A stretch of DNA of 39,053 nucleotides, from assembly GCA_003427395.1 (NCBI GenBank), contig BFEA01000470.1, positions 636,120 to 675,172 of the forward strand, given 5' to 3'. This document shows positions 1 to 10,807 of the stretch, piece by piece. The notes under the pieces are model-generated. The model did no database searches, was not told the origin of the DNA, and saw nothing but the letters and a program-made list of their open reading frames with translations. The DNA is from Chara braunii. Taxonomy: Eukaryota; Streptophyta; Charophyceae; Charales; Characeae. The number at the start of each line of letters is the position of its first letter. Position 1 is the stretch's first letter. The translations under genes and the position numbers were made by a program.

Positions 1-38
<38 letters not shown>
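1..38. repeat. (AC)n microsatellite
   Basis: A pure AC dinucleotide run truncated by the window edge. It is followed by A/C-rich sequence with CAA repeats to about position 58. Confidence 0.97.
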
Positions 39-40
<2 letters not shown>

Positions 41-58
41 CAACATCAACAAACAAAC

Positions 59-723
59 CACGGGCTGCGCACCCGTGCCCTCACGGTAAGTCAATGAAAT
101 GATTTGGTGTTGTGGGCTTCGGCTCCCTGGTTTGAGGGAATTTTTTGGCCATGAACTTCAGTTGTAATCTTTCGTTTCGGCATAGCCAGGTGCTTCATGT
201 GTAATCCTTTGGCCATGGTGTGTTGCTTGTATTGTCATACTTGTTTCGTTTTGCGTGCGTCCAGGATCATGTCTTGTGGGGGAATTTCTCTATCCTGGCT
301 CATGCGAGAGGCTGTTTGCCGACAATTCCTCTTCTCTTGGTAACACGGTATCCGTGAATGCGGTTGAACATTCGTTGGTGGCCATGCCTATGACTTGATG
401 GGGGGAGGGTTTGTGTGCTATACGTCCTTTGATTTCTCTGTTTCATTTGGGGTGTTCTCTGCGCGACTTGTAGTCTTCAGGCTAGTCCTGTTCATCTTGG
501 ACGCGCGTTTGCTCCTGTTTTACTTTAGGATTGGTTGGTTCTCTTCCGTAGTAGTATGACGCGTATCCTCTTGGGGTGTGCTTTTCTTATCGAGGATCAC
601 CTCGTCCGGGTGATTATTACGTACGACGAAGAGGTTGGGAGAAGTGGCGTTTTCGTGAGGATCGACTAGGCTGACGTTTGGTTGTTCTGAGCACCTGTTT
701 CCATTTGTCCCATAGCTAACAAT
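59..723. other. Gene-less stretch upstream of the Penelope-like element
   Basis: No convincing coding frame on either strand. It precedes the zinc-knuckle ORF and may hold the 5' untranslated or promoter part of that element. I looked for a hammerhead core (CTGATGA and GAAA), which some Penelope-like elements carry in their terminal repeats, and found none here. Confidence 0.5.
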
Positions 724-1590
724 TTGAAATGCTTCTCCTGCGTAGGTGACGGCCATTTTGCTCGGGAATGTCCGACGAATCGGCCTAATCCTGGCGGCGG
801 GGTAGGGAATGGACCTGCTACTCCTACTCCAGCTACTCCTCGTTTCTNGACACCGCGTCGCAATCCGGAGGATCTTGAGGAGAAGGAGTCCCTNCGTACT
901 CTCCTTAATGAGCGCAGATAGCAAGAGGCTTTAAAAAAGGAGATGGAGGATCGTCAGCGTATTCAGGAGCAACTTAAGGTGGAAACAGCGCGCCACGCTG
1001 AGGCCACAAAAGCTGAATTGCTTGCTTTGTTTGGACGACAATTCATCGCCAATCGGGACGAGGCTAGACGCGAAGAGATCCGGATAACGCGGACGCCGCC
1101 ATCTTCTAGGCGGAGGGATTTGCGGGATGATGAGCACGGTGAAATGGACGATATCGATGACGAAATTCGACGTTTGTACGCTCTCCGGGAGAAACGAAGG
1201 AGGGGCAAGGCTCCTGCTTCGGAGGGGGTGGCCTTTCGGCAGCCTANCTTTAATTTGGATGGTTCTCCCGCGGATGACGCGCGCACTNGCGCCGAGTTTT
1301 CCAGGCAGGCGGAGGACAGGCGAAAGAAAGTTCCGGNGGGCGAAGGGCNCGATGGGATTCTGCATTACATCCTTGAGCAGCACAGGACACNGGAANGGCT
1401 GCGTCAAGATCAGTTGAAGAAGATTTGCATCAACGAGGGCCTTCATTATTGTACTAAAGGACCCTCCATCAATCGAATTATAGCTGCGCGCACCAAATTG
1501 GCCTATGAAGGGTTTGTTGTGGTTCCTTCTCGGGCCGTTGCGGCCTCTCCACCTCTTTCACTTGAGAACGCTGAATCTAACCCCTCATGA
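724..1590 (+). pseudogene. Gag-like ORF1 of the Penelope-like element: CCHC zinc knuckle, charged helix, SAP-like motif
   Basis: This is one reading frame (289 codons including the last stop) interrupted by a TAG at 919-921. The N-terminus has a CX2CX4HX4C knuckle (C-F-S-C ... GH ... EC) within the first 20 residues, as in retroelement nucleocapsids. A Pro/Thr linker follows, then about 130 residues rich in Glu, Arg, Lys and Ala that look like a coiled coil. From about 1395 the motif LRQDQLKKICINEGLHY followed by GTK-like residues resembles a SAP DNA-binding helix-loop-helix; this is my reading, not a profile hit. The frame ends at TGA 1588-1590, shortly before the nuclease/RT frame. A zinc knuckle suggests RNA or RNP binding. 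The start at 724 is only the first ATG in frame, so the true start may lie upstream. Six N bases lie within the frame. Confidence 0.68.
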
Positions 1591-1713
1591 CTAGCACGTT
1601 TTTCCTCCTTTCANCTTTGGCGTAATCTTTTGGAAGTCATGAGATACCGAACGAATGCCTTTGTGTTGGATTTACCTTCTTGAATTCGGCTGCTTTATGA
1701 TAAATGCTGTACG

Positions 1714-2571
1714 TTGTGTTTTATGGCTCTTGCCTTGGTGNGTGAGATCATTTGGTGCCGTAAGTTTGAAGATTTGATCCGTTCTCTTAACTGGNTATCC
1801 TGGGATAAGGGTCCAGTCGTGTATCTCTTGTCCTCGCCTTGGTGTCGAGCACAGTATGTGGGAAGTACTGTTCGCAGCCTCTATGTCCGATGGGGGGAAC
1901 ATGTCCGAACCTCATTCTCTGGGGGGCATGGGGTTAGCCCACGACTGTATAAATGGTTACNACGTTTTGGAGTGTGGAAATATGTTGNTGTACCTCTGGT
2001 TAATGGGCTGTTTTCGGTTGATAGGGTTGAACGGGCTGNTATTCGTTTTATGGACGCTTACCTAAACTCAAGAAGGAACGGACGGGTACCTGGGAGGGCC
2101 TAGAGGTTGTCTCGCCAGCGAAGGATAGATTTTCCTATGACTTTTGCTGGCGTATCGGCCTTTGTTAAATTTTGCACTGAGGACGGACCTCGGAATGATA
2201 GCCTGATAGATCTCTTACGGAGTGCCTACGTTGCTGGGGAACGGTATGTGCGAATCATCTCGTCACCTGGGGGTAGTTGGGCTGATAGGTGGTCNATGGT
2301 ACGAAGGATTTTGGGGACCTCCCCAGTCTCACTCTTTGGACGACGTTCCTGCCTCNGTGATATTCGCCGTTGTGTTGAGGCTGGGGGAGACTTCCTCTTT
2401 GGTCCTTTGGTTGTCACGTCAGTGGCAGGGCTATCCACAAGGGTAAGCTTTGTCTTCTGCTCCANCAACCGTGGCGACGGAGGGAGCTCGACAAAAGGTC
2501 GGTTGATGGGTTGGTCCGTTTATTCAAAGCTGCACGGGCCTTTTCTCGAAAGGACACTCGCATGGCTTTGA
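1714..2571 (+). pseudogene. ORF2 5' half: GIY-YIG endonuclease and linker
   Basis: One frame with a TAG at 2101-2103. It contains a GIY-YIG nuclease: VYLL (GIY position, about 1819), QYVGST (YIG position, about 1851), an Arg and a Trp-Gly-Glu-His segment downstream, then VERA with the metal-binding Glu (about 2029) and an AYLN segment supplying the terminal Asn (about 2060). These are the residues expected of an active GIY-YIG fold, which nicks DNA to prime reverse transcription. The linker that follows (2107-2571) is rich in Arg and Gly and I recognise nothing in it. Placing the nuclease ahead of the RT defines the permuted Penelope-like architecture. The frame is lost near 2510-2570, where the next frame takes over. 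The CCHH zinc motif reported for some relatives was not seen. Confidence 0.72.
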
Positions 2572-4230
2572 AGACCATCGTGACTCTTGTTGTGAAGAAG
2601 AAGATCGGATTTGATATCCGTAGGAAAATTGTGGTACATGAGGTGTTTGATCACAGACTGCAGTCTAGATCTGTTTTAGACATTGTGTCTCTGATTATTG
2701 ATGAGTCTGTCGTTCCCTTGTCTGTTCGAGATCTCATGAAACGCCGCGTTCGTTTTGTATGGAAGAGGAATATGAAGGTTGGGGATCTGATTTGGACACA
2801 GAATAGCTTTGTGCGTGGGGACGCTCCTGTTGTGTGTGCTTGTGATTTTGAGATTGATTGGAAGCATCATGGGATGCATGTTATGTCCCGGATCGGCGAC
2901 ATTCCTTTCTTACCGAACCTGTTCGAAAATTCTCGGAACATTCCTCTCTGGGAATGGGGAATGGGTATTATTGGTCTAGGGAAGGAATTGGTCGCAATNT
3001 GCAGGACTATGCGGTCTTTGCTGAATCGCTGGTTATTGACCCTCNACTCCTGCNTGGATGCTGGTCTGATTTGCAACAAAAAAATTCGTTGTTGAATTCT
3101 CGTATGAGGCTATGGATCGAACGTTTGCGCAGGTTTGTTTGTGTACCAATTGATCGTAACTCTGCTNATACCTTGGTTATCTGTCCCGAGTTGTATCGAC
3201 ATTTTTTGCGGATTGCATTTGATTTTAGTCCTTCTTTTCGGTCATCCGACGTATCACAGGAGGTGGTATTGGGACGAATGAAGGAGATTTTTTGCGGGCT
3301 TAAGCTGGATCGTTTGGGGAAATGGGATCCTAAGGGTAGTTTTGGTTTTGCCTACGTCCTGCCAAAGCACAAGGATCTCCTTAGATGGAGGCCTATTTCC
3401 CCGACATTTACTGAGCCAACTCGCCCGATATCTTCTCGTGTAGCTAGGGCTTTGAATTGTCTTNTTTTTGCGTTACCGTGCAAGACGAGTTTCAATCTCA
3501 AATCTGTTGATATGTTTACTGCAGGGCTGCATAGGATGAACGATAGGNTTGAGAGGTCTCCTGATGTTCGTGATGTCGTTTCGGCCTCCTTTGATGTGAA
3601 GGACATGTTCGTTTCCCTGCCGCAGGATGATATCCGGTATGATGTGTCTTGGTTGCTGTCTCATTACCGGCATAAGGGGTATTTGGGGGTAAATCTGTCT
3701 CGGCGCGGCAAGGCGGCCTTTTTGTCCCTTTCTTCTCATTGACCCGATTGTATCAGGGTCTCCCTGCGATTGATTGAGGAGATGGTGTCCTTTGACTTGC
3801 AATTCACTTACGTCTGGTCTGAAAGTAAGTTTCTGAAGCAGGTTATTGGCATACCGATTGGAAAATCCACCAGTTGTTCCTTGGCCTATATCCTTGTGCC
3901 TGCGCTGAGAACCGTTTTCTTCACTCATTAGTAGCCGATCAGCGACAGGTTTTTGGATTTAGGATCGTTGATGATGTCACCAGTTTTATTGCAGTATTGG
4001 GTAGACTCTGAGATGGTCTCTTACATGCTGAGCACATTCTAGAGGCATTCAGATCTTGTTATGGAACTCACCTCAGACTTGACAGGACGGACGAAGGTCC
4101 TGAATCCTGGACTATTGTGGGGATCCTGGTCGAACAATCAGGAACGATTGTCCGAACTTCCGCTATTGTGAAAAATGCCGACTGCCTTTGGAAGCTGCAG
4201 CACGGTGCGACCGAGCCAAAAAAAACAAAA
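2511..4230 (+). pseudogene. ORF2 3' half: Penelope-type reverse transcriptase (frameshifted)
   Basis: Coding passes through two overlapping frames (2511-3095, then 2858-3742) and becomes fragmented to about 4220. RT landmarks in order: a VPIDRNSA/LVICPELY segment (about 3140-3200) matching the N-terminal Penelope pattern; LPKHKD and RWRPISPT (about 3360-3410); the catalytic FDVKDMFVSLP (about 3590-3620, first Asp); GIPIGK (3848-3865), equivalent to the GIPMGSPLS motif; and IVDDVTSF (about 3964-3985), the YxDD-equivalent, with both Asp present. After that, frames carrying thumb-like sequence continue to about 4220. Stops at 3740 and 3929-3934 and the frame changes make this copy non-functional. 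The RT would copy element RNA at a nick made by the GIY-YIG domain. Confidence 0.78.
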
Positions 4231-4277
4231 AAAAAACACAACCGCCTTAATGAAACCTCCGCCCTGACACCACTGCC

Positions 4278-4312
4278 GGCCTGAGTTACGGACGCCTTTT
4301 CGAACTCAGGCC
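4278..4312. repeat. 10-bp perfect hairpin flanked by GCCCTGACAC direct repeats
   Basis: GGCCTGAGTT at 4278-4287 is the reverse complement of AACTCAGGCC at 4303-4312, with a 15-nt loop. A GCCCTGACAC repeat lies on each side (about 4261 and 4310). It sits just after the RT frame and an A-rich tract, so it may be the 3' end structure of the Penelope-like element. Confidence 0.6.
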
Positions 4313-4320
4313 CTGACACA

Positions 4321-4572
4321 GTCGCCGAGGCCTGTTTTTCGTGCCTTTAGGAACTCCAAACATGCCGCGTCCGCCGTTGTTTCTTATTTTTCAAGCTTCT
4401 CTGCTGGCACTGGGTTATTGGCACAATTTGGCAGTTTAAACTTAAAGTCCATACTGCTCTTTCTTTCCGTGCGTGTGGAACACTCCGTTTGGGATGACCT
4501 GTGATGGGTAGGCAATCACGGTACTTCTTTGGTGCTGCACACTGTGCCAGCTGTCCACACACACACACACTG

Positions 4573-4604
<32 letters not shown>

Positions 4605-4919
4605 AGTTCCATGTCTCTCTGTCTTTTTCTTGTTGTTTGTTCTCCTCCTGTTTTCTTCTTACTTTTTGTGTGCCCAGCTGAGAACGTTCAAGCAGTGTCA
4701 AATAGTCGCCATTCCTTGTTTGGAGTGCCTGAAGCACTCTTAGAGGGGGAGCACTCGGTCCGGGATGCCTGTCTGCTCTACGGGTGATGACGGATGTTTG
4801 TCCAAGTGACTCCCTGGCTCAGTTGGTGGTGGGAACCAGCAGCCTGGGTGGCTCACTGGCTCAGTGGGTGGCGGAGATCAACAGTCTGCGGGGTTCACCC
4901 ATGATGTGAATAGGTGATG

Positions 4920-4920
<1 letters not shown>
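4321..4920. other. Gene-less stretch with (AC)n and a short direct repeat
   Basis: There is an (AC)n tract at about 4557-4601, interrupted by one TG. Two similar segments at about 4811-4900 start CTCCCTGGCTCAGTTGGTGG and CTCACTGGCTCAGTGGGTGG, a roughly 45-bp imperfect tandem repeat. The TGGCTCAGTTGG core resembles a Pol III A box, and GGGTTCACCC at about 4894 loosely resembles a B box. I see no protein gene. Confidence 0.5.
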
Positions 4921-6199
<1,279 letters not shown>

Positions 6200-6210
6200 T
6201 AGGCTGGAGT

Positions 6211-6690
6211 AGTGCCGGTCATGCCGGACTCGTGAACGTGACCGGCCGCTCATTTGGTGTTTTTTTTGTGAACGGCCGTTCACGGTGAACGGGCCAACCA
6301 CTAAAGAGTGTTTTTTTTCTTCTTTTCTTTTTTGGGCTCCCCCAGGTACATTTGCCTCAAGCCCCACAGCGTGGTGACATTGAAAAAAAAAAAAAATCGA
6401 AATGACCTCCAAAATAGCAAAACAAAATGCTTATTTTGGCTGGTTGATTTTTGTTTTTTTCGTTTTTAATTAAAAACAATATTATTCATGAAAAAAAAAA
6501 TTGAAAAAATTATAGGGAGTTACCCTTCGATGTCCCCCACCCTCCTATAAAAAAAAAACATAGCCCCCCAGCCAAAAAAAAACTCAAAAAAATACCGCTC
6601 TCCGTGAACTCCATGAACTCCCGTGTCGTGAACTCTGTGAACTCTATGACCAGCTCCGTTCACAGACCCCGTGAACGGTGAACGGGGGTA
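6211..6690. repeat. GTGAAC/GTTCAC palindrome cluster, left
   Basis: This contains the 16-bp perfect palindrome GTGAACGGCCGTTCAC (6268-6283) followed by GGTGAACGGG, AGTGCCGGTC at 6211, GACCGGCCGC near 6240, and a run of GTGAACTC/ATGAACTC words at 6600-6645 ending in GTGAACGGTGAACGGGGG (about 6671). Between these lie A- and T-rich runs (6310-6600). No gene. Confidence 0.75.
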
Positions 6691-6853
6691 CGGCACTGGG
6701 CTGGAGACCACGGGGGAGGCAGGAGGGCAGACAACGTGCAAGCACACGAAACAGGCACACAAGTACACCAAGGCAGGCAAACCGGAAAAAAATAGAAGTC
6801 CCACTGGCAAGCAAATCGAAAGACTGAAAAAAATAAGAAAACTGATGATGATT

Positions 6854-6909
6854 AGATTGTTTCGTCGGACTTGCACCGACTCATCAGGAGGCTGAACCCT
6901 CGACAATCT
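6854..6909 (-). ncRNA. Hammerhead ribozyme, type III, complete (copy B)
   Basis: All conserved elements are present on the minus strand, 5' to 3': helix III AGATTG, cleavage triplet GTC with the cut after C at 6902, helix I GAGG/CCTC with a GTTCAG loop, core CTGATGA (6887-6881), helix II GTCGG/CCGAC with a TGCAAGT loop, core GAAA (6863-6860), then CAATCT closing helix III. Helix III has six pairs plus the A15.1-U16.1 pair. The layout, open at helix III with a short helix III and closed loops on I and II, is that of retrozyme and Penelope hammerheads, which self-cleave multimeric RNA into unit circles. I see no core mismatch, so activity is likely. Confidence 0.93.
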
Positions 6910-7390
6910 GCAGAATCTCTGTATTTAATGGTTTGGGTTATGAACCCTTTGACCCTTGTTGAAGGCAGCCTGTCCCCAAGCGGAACATAGCAGCATGTAG
7001 CAACCCTGCAGAGCACCAGGCAACGCAGTAGAGGCAACACGGCTGCCCAGCGCCAAAACGACTGCAAGGAGCAACACGGCAAGCGGAAGACGGGTGAACA
7101 GCACGGCAACCATGTAGTGAAGCACAAGGCAACACAAGCAAGGCGACCACACCGCAAGAGACGACCGTCGACCGGGCAAGCGGACCAGCAGCTCGGCAAC
7201 CATGCAACGAGGCACAAGCAAGGTGTGTGTGACCCACCCACCTCCATCCCAACTTTTTTTTTTTTTTTCCACAAATCCACACAGTGTCACCCCCTTCTGA
7301 TTTTTAAGGCACAGGGTTGTAGAATTCCCCGGCACCACCCCCCTCCCGCCCCAATCCCTACTGTCCCAGCCTCCACATGGGCAGAAACTA

Positions 7391-7481
7391 TGTGAACGGC
7401 CGTTCACAGAATTCGGCCCCCCCATGACCGGCCGGTCACCTTCAAGTGACCAGTGCCGGTCATGTTCACAGGACCGGCACT
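7391..7481. repeat. GTGAAC/GACCGG palindrome cluster, right
   Basis: An 18-bp perfect palindrome TGTGAACGGCCGTTCACA lies at 7391-7408 and a 14-bp one, TGACCGGCCGGTCA, at 7425-7438. A 10-bp inverted repeat AGTGCCGGTC/GACCGGCACT with a 10-nt loop lies at 7452-7481. The same words occur at 6211-6293, so the two clusters bracket hammerhead copy B. Confidence 0.85.
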
Positions 7482-7604
7482 CGACCCACCGACTGTTTGG
7501 CACTGTAAGAGGGTGCTCAGCTAGGGACACAAACTGTCTAAAAGTACTTGATAAAATAGGAGAAAGGGAAAAACACCGAACATACCAAAAACTGATTGTG
7601 TGCG

Positions 7605-7649
7605 TGCGCGTGTGTGTGTGTGTGCCTGTGTGTGCGTGTGTGTGTGTGA

Positions 7650-7720
<71 letters not shown>

Positions 7721-7741
7721 AGAGAGACCTGTGTTTGTGTG

Positions 7742-7815
<74 letters not shown>
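7605..7815. repeat. Compound microsatellite (TG)n(AG)n-(TG)n(AG)n
   Basis: TG at about 7608-7648, GA about 7648-7726, TG about 7734-7774 and GA about 7774-7814. Same structure and flanks as 5766-5966, so an old segmental duplicate. Confidence 0.95.
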
Positions 7816-7817
<2 letters not shown>

Positions 7818-8115
7818 GAAGTGGCCGCCATGCACATACCCACAAGGTGCGCTGAAAACATGCACCCTACCGGTAGGGGCATATGGAAAATTTTGGTGCT
7901 GGTACTCAACAGCTATACGGTAGGGGCGTATTGCAAACTTGGAACGTGTACCGGTGGCCCACGGTGGGGCACAACAAAAATATTTCAGCCCCAGTCGACA
8001 CGCGGGTTTTATGGGAAATTTGAATCCGGGTCAGAGGGGCACAACAGGGTATGTGGGCCGTCGGAGGCAAAATAATGGAAATTACAGGGGCGCCAGACAA
8101 TTTTTCCCTTGTTTT

Positions 8116-8592
8116 TCCCCCTTTCTTTCCTCAAACACACAGACATACACACAGCCCCATCTATTCTGGGGAGCACCAGTCCGTAATAAGACACCAGCAT
8201 TGGCAAGCAAAAAGTACTTCACAAACTGAGGGGCAAAACACTGCAGAGAGTGAATAACTGGGAGACTCCCGTTGGTACCCAGACATCGGCCACTATTCCA
8301 CAATCCCCATGGCGCCATGTCCTCCCCACTCATGAACTCCATAGCCGATGCAGCTCCTAACTCACCCCTTCAACTCTCAAAATGCAATATTAAGTAAGTT
8401 TCTGACACCTTCCGCTGCATTCGCGTGCTGTACATTCTTGTCAGCCCATTATGTCAAGTGGACCTGCAATGCTACTCTATGGATTGTCTGTTGACTTGAC
8501 TCACTCAGATGCGTGCTTTCCTCCTGGACTGTTGAGGAGGTATGGTGCATTGTCTTTCACTATCCAAAATATGATTTATCATTTATGTGTGG

Positions 8593-8655
<63 letters not shown>

Positions 8656-9155
8656 CAGAGCATGTGGGCAAACCTACAGATTGGGGACCACTCCCACGCT
8701 GTAGGCTGCTACATACTTCCTGGGTGTCTTCCAAACAAACAAAGAGGGAACAAAAAATGGAAGGCAACCTTCGAGACGAATTCGGACAATAAGACAAAGA
8801 TTATAAACACTTCATCTCTTACAAAAAATGAATTTGAAGTTCACCAGGAGAAAGCAAGAGGGAAAAAATAGCAATACACACCCGTCTTTGTAGCAGGGCG
8901 ACTAAAGAAGGAGCCTCCGCTCCTTAGGCCAGGAAGAACTGGAGCTCATATCTATATCTATCTATCTACGGTCACATTCCGTCAAGATACGTCGTTATTT
9001 GACCAATATCTGGACAGTATTTCGACTCTAAGAGTAGCCCCCCCCCCCGGAGAACGTTCTAGACTACCGGCCCTACCGGGAACTTGTCGACTAAACACCA
9101 GTTGAGGGGCAAGGTTGGAAGACGATAATCAACAGAGGAAATGATGTACAGCGTG
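8116..9155. other. Gene-less stretch with (CA)n microsatellite
   Basis: There is a pure (CA)n tract at about 8594-8651 and a short (TCTA)n run near 8950-8968. Frames here are shadows of low-complexity DNA. No RNA gene or ribozyme core was found, although copy B's 5' LTR would be expected here. Confidence 0.55.
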
Positions 9156-9156
9156 A

Positions 9157-9251
9157 GGGCATACTCACACTAGGACTTTCCAAAATGCATCTGACTGCGA
9201 TCACGGCCATCTTCCGGCAACGTTAAAAAAGTTGTTAGTGTGAGTATGCCC
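9157..9251. mobile_element. 95-bp MITE with 16-bp perfect TIRs and TGA duplication
   Basis: The termini are GGGCATACTCACACTA (9157-9172) and its exact reverse complement (9236-9251), flanked by TGA at 9154-9156 and 9252-9254. Similarity between the ends continues imperfectly inward (GACTTTCCAAAA versus AACTTTTTTAAC). A 3-bp duplication with GG-starting TIRs fits the PIF/Harbinger superfamily, though TGA departs from the usual TWA. No coding capacity. Confidence 0.85.
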
Positions 9252-9374
9252 TGAGTCTCAAGTCGCCCCGTCAAAATGAGGCAATTAAACAAAACGAAGA
9301 GCAAAAAACTAAGCTCCTACTCCATAACACTAGGAAAAAACGACACAAAACGCCAACAGAAGCTGATTTTGAAC

Positions 9375-9402
9375 CCCCCCCCCCCCCCCCAAAAAAAAAA
9401 AA
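9375..9402. repeat. Poly-C/poly-A homopolymer junction
   Basis: About 18 C followed by about 12 A. A similar but shorter C/A junction occurs near 13827-13842. Confidence 0.9.
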
Positions 9403-9591
9403 GAAGAACGACCCAAATAATCTGCAGTTTTCCAACACTCTGATTGTGTTCACTCCCGTCATTAACGGCTAGCCGCAATTGGGATCTGGAGATGATGATC
9501 ACCGTCATCTAGCCCTTCAGCTATCAGCAAAGAGAAAGCGGAGCAAATGCACCGACCGTTCCTCCACATGTTCTTGCGCAGCCCCTCGTCC

Positions 9592-10165
9592 TGCTACTCC
9601 TCCTCCTCCTCCTCTTCCTCCTTCTCCTCCTCCTGCCTCCGCCTCCTCCTCCTCCTCCTATCGTGTTTGGAAATCCGTACGTCTAGTCACATGTTCTTGT
9701 CGTGTGTTGAGACGATGTCCACGTCCAAGCAGCCTGCTTGATGTTTCGTCGGATTCGCACCGGCTCATCACGATTCTGAGCCCTCAGCAAGCTGTATCCA
9801 CTGTCCAGGCCTTCCTGAACCCTCACCCGCCTTCCGTAAGCGCTTGCGCACACCTTTCCGTTACCTTCGTGCTAGCTTCCCCCTCTCCCCCGCCTTCGCC
9901 CCCCTCTCTCCCCCCCCTTCCCCTTCCGATGCCGTTTCGGAAGTGGCCCGATTGTCGGCATTCCCGTGGAGATTAACTTGCGTTGACTCCCGCGGCTGTC
10001 ATTTCTGCTGATTCGCTGAAATCAGAGCAGGCGCGGAGTCCACTTTCGACGCCGCTTCTGCAGGGCTAATCGTCGACTTCCCGCCAATTTTACTGATGAC
10101 TCCGCTGTCAATTCCATTTCCCGCTGTCATTTCCGCTGTCATTTCCGCTGTCATTTCCGCTGACC
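9592..10165. repeat. (TCC)n-rich tract and CCGCTGTCATTTC tandem repeat
   Basis: A TCC/CTC trinucleotide-rich tract covers about 9598-9660. A 13-bp unit, CCGCTGTCATTTC, is repeated in tandem three to four times at about 10122-10160, with looser copies at about 9990 and 10247. This surrounds hammerhead copy C and codes for nothing recognisable. Confidence 0.7.
9736..9792 (-). ncRNA. Hammerhead ribozyme remnant (copy C)
   Basis: The minus strand reads TGATGAGCCGGTGCG, a short loop, then CCGACGAAAC, aligning with the core and helix II of copy B. The second core strand GAAA (9747-9744) is intact, but the first base of CTGATGA is G (position 9771). Helix II has one C-A mismatch (GCCGG/CCGAC). Helix III retains GCTTG/CAAGC but lacks the bases next to the cleavage triplet, and the GTC itself is gone. 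This is a dead relative in the same orientation as copy B, about 2.9 kb away. Confidence 0.7.
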
Positions 10166-10800
10166 CGCCGCCGCTTAAACGACAACGGAGGCTGGACCCG
10201 CAGCAAGCGCCTCCCACTCACACCCCTGGATTCCCCAAGTTCTGCCCGCTGTCATTCCCGCTGTGAGATATCTGCCGATCCGCTGTACATGCGCCTCGCT
10301 GCACTACTCTCCAAATGTGCAAAATGAGACTGAATCCACTGCTAGAACAACGACAGATGCATTGCCATCTTTTTCGTCTTTCGTGCATGTGGAGAGTAGT
10401 GGCGCGAGGCCCTATGACAGCCGGCGCTGGACCTGAGGCAAGATGCCACTCACCGGGATCTCCAGATCTGACCGTCGCTTATAAAAAGTCAACGGCGTTT
10501 CAAAGAAAAAAATAAAAAATAAAAAAATCACTAGCCCTGCCCTCAACTCCCAAAAATCACTGGCCCTCCCCTCAACTCCCCCCTAATTGAAGCATCTCGC
10601 AGAGTCGCAGATCCTCCCTACTCCAAGCTCTCAGTTGCTCCTCCTCCTTTTTCAAGCTCTAAGTTCCCAAATCTTCTCCCAAATCGGGGACTGTTGAACA
10701 TCCCTCTCTTTCTAGTGTGATTATTTCTAGTGATTCCGCACTGGCCCTGCCCTCAAGGCCCCCCCCCCCTCTCTGACTTAAGCTCCCAGTTGGTTTTCCT
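10166..10800. other. Gene-less stretch with ATCACTRGCCCT repeats
   Basis: The word AAATCACTAGCCCTGCCCTC recurs with one or two changes at about 10525 and 10555, and as CACTGGCCCTGCCCTCAA at about 10739. No gene seen. Confidence 0.45.
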
Positions 10801-10807
10801 CATTACG

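Larger units (their letters stand above)
724..4320 (+). mobile_element. Penelope-like retroelement with N-terminal GIY-YIG nuclease (decayed)
   Basis: Three pieces lie in order on the plus strand: a gag-like ORF with a CCHC zinc knuckle (724-1590), a GIY-YIG nuclease (about 1800-2100), and a reverse transcriptase (about 3120-4220). Known families: canonical Penelope-like elements carry GIY-YIG after the RT, while a permuted clade in green algae, protists and invertebrates carries it before the RT. The order here fits the permuted clade. The element has in-frame stops (919, 2101), frame changes near 2540, 2900 and 3930, and several N bases. Its 3' end is probably near the A-rich tract at 4218-4240 or the hairpin at 4278-4312. 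No terminal repeats were found, so both boundaries are approximate. Confidence 0.8.
6690..8115 (-). mobile_element. Retrozyme-like element copy B (internal region plus LTR-like part with intact hammerhead)
   Basis: Read on the minus strand: TGGCGCCCCTGTAATTTCC (ends at about 8097, PBS-like), about 130 bp similar to 5549-5690, a compound microsatellite (7815-7600), then the TTGC-rich leader (7230-7000), TGTTCCGCTTGGGGA (about 6990), and the hammerhead at 6909-6854 followed by sequence similar to the copy A tail to about 6690. If the retrozyme model holds, this is an internal region plus 3' LTR. I could not find a matching 5' LTR or hammerhead just above 8115. No protein-coding capacity, as expected of a non-autonomous element. 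Confidence 0.5.

Noticed and set aside
8470-8540. Minus-strand CTGAGTGAGTCAAGTC and ACAATCC, a possible very eroded hammerhead where copy B's 5' LTR should be
   Set aside because: Core and helices cannot be aligned without several gaps, so it is indistinguishable from chance.
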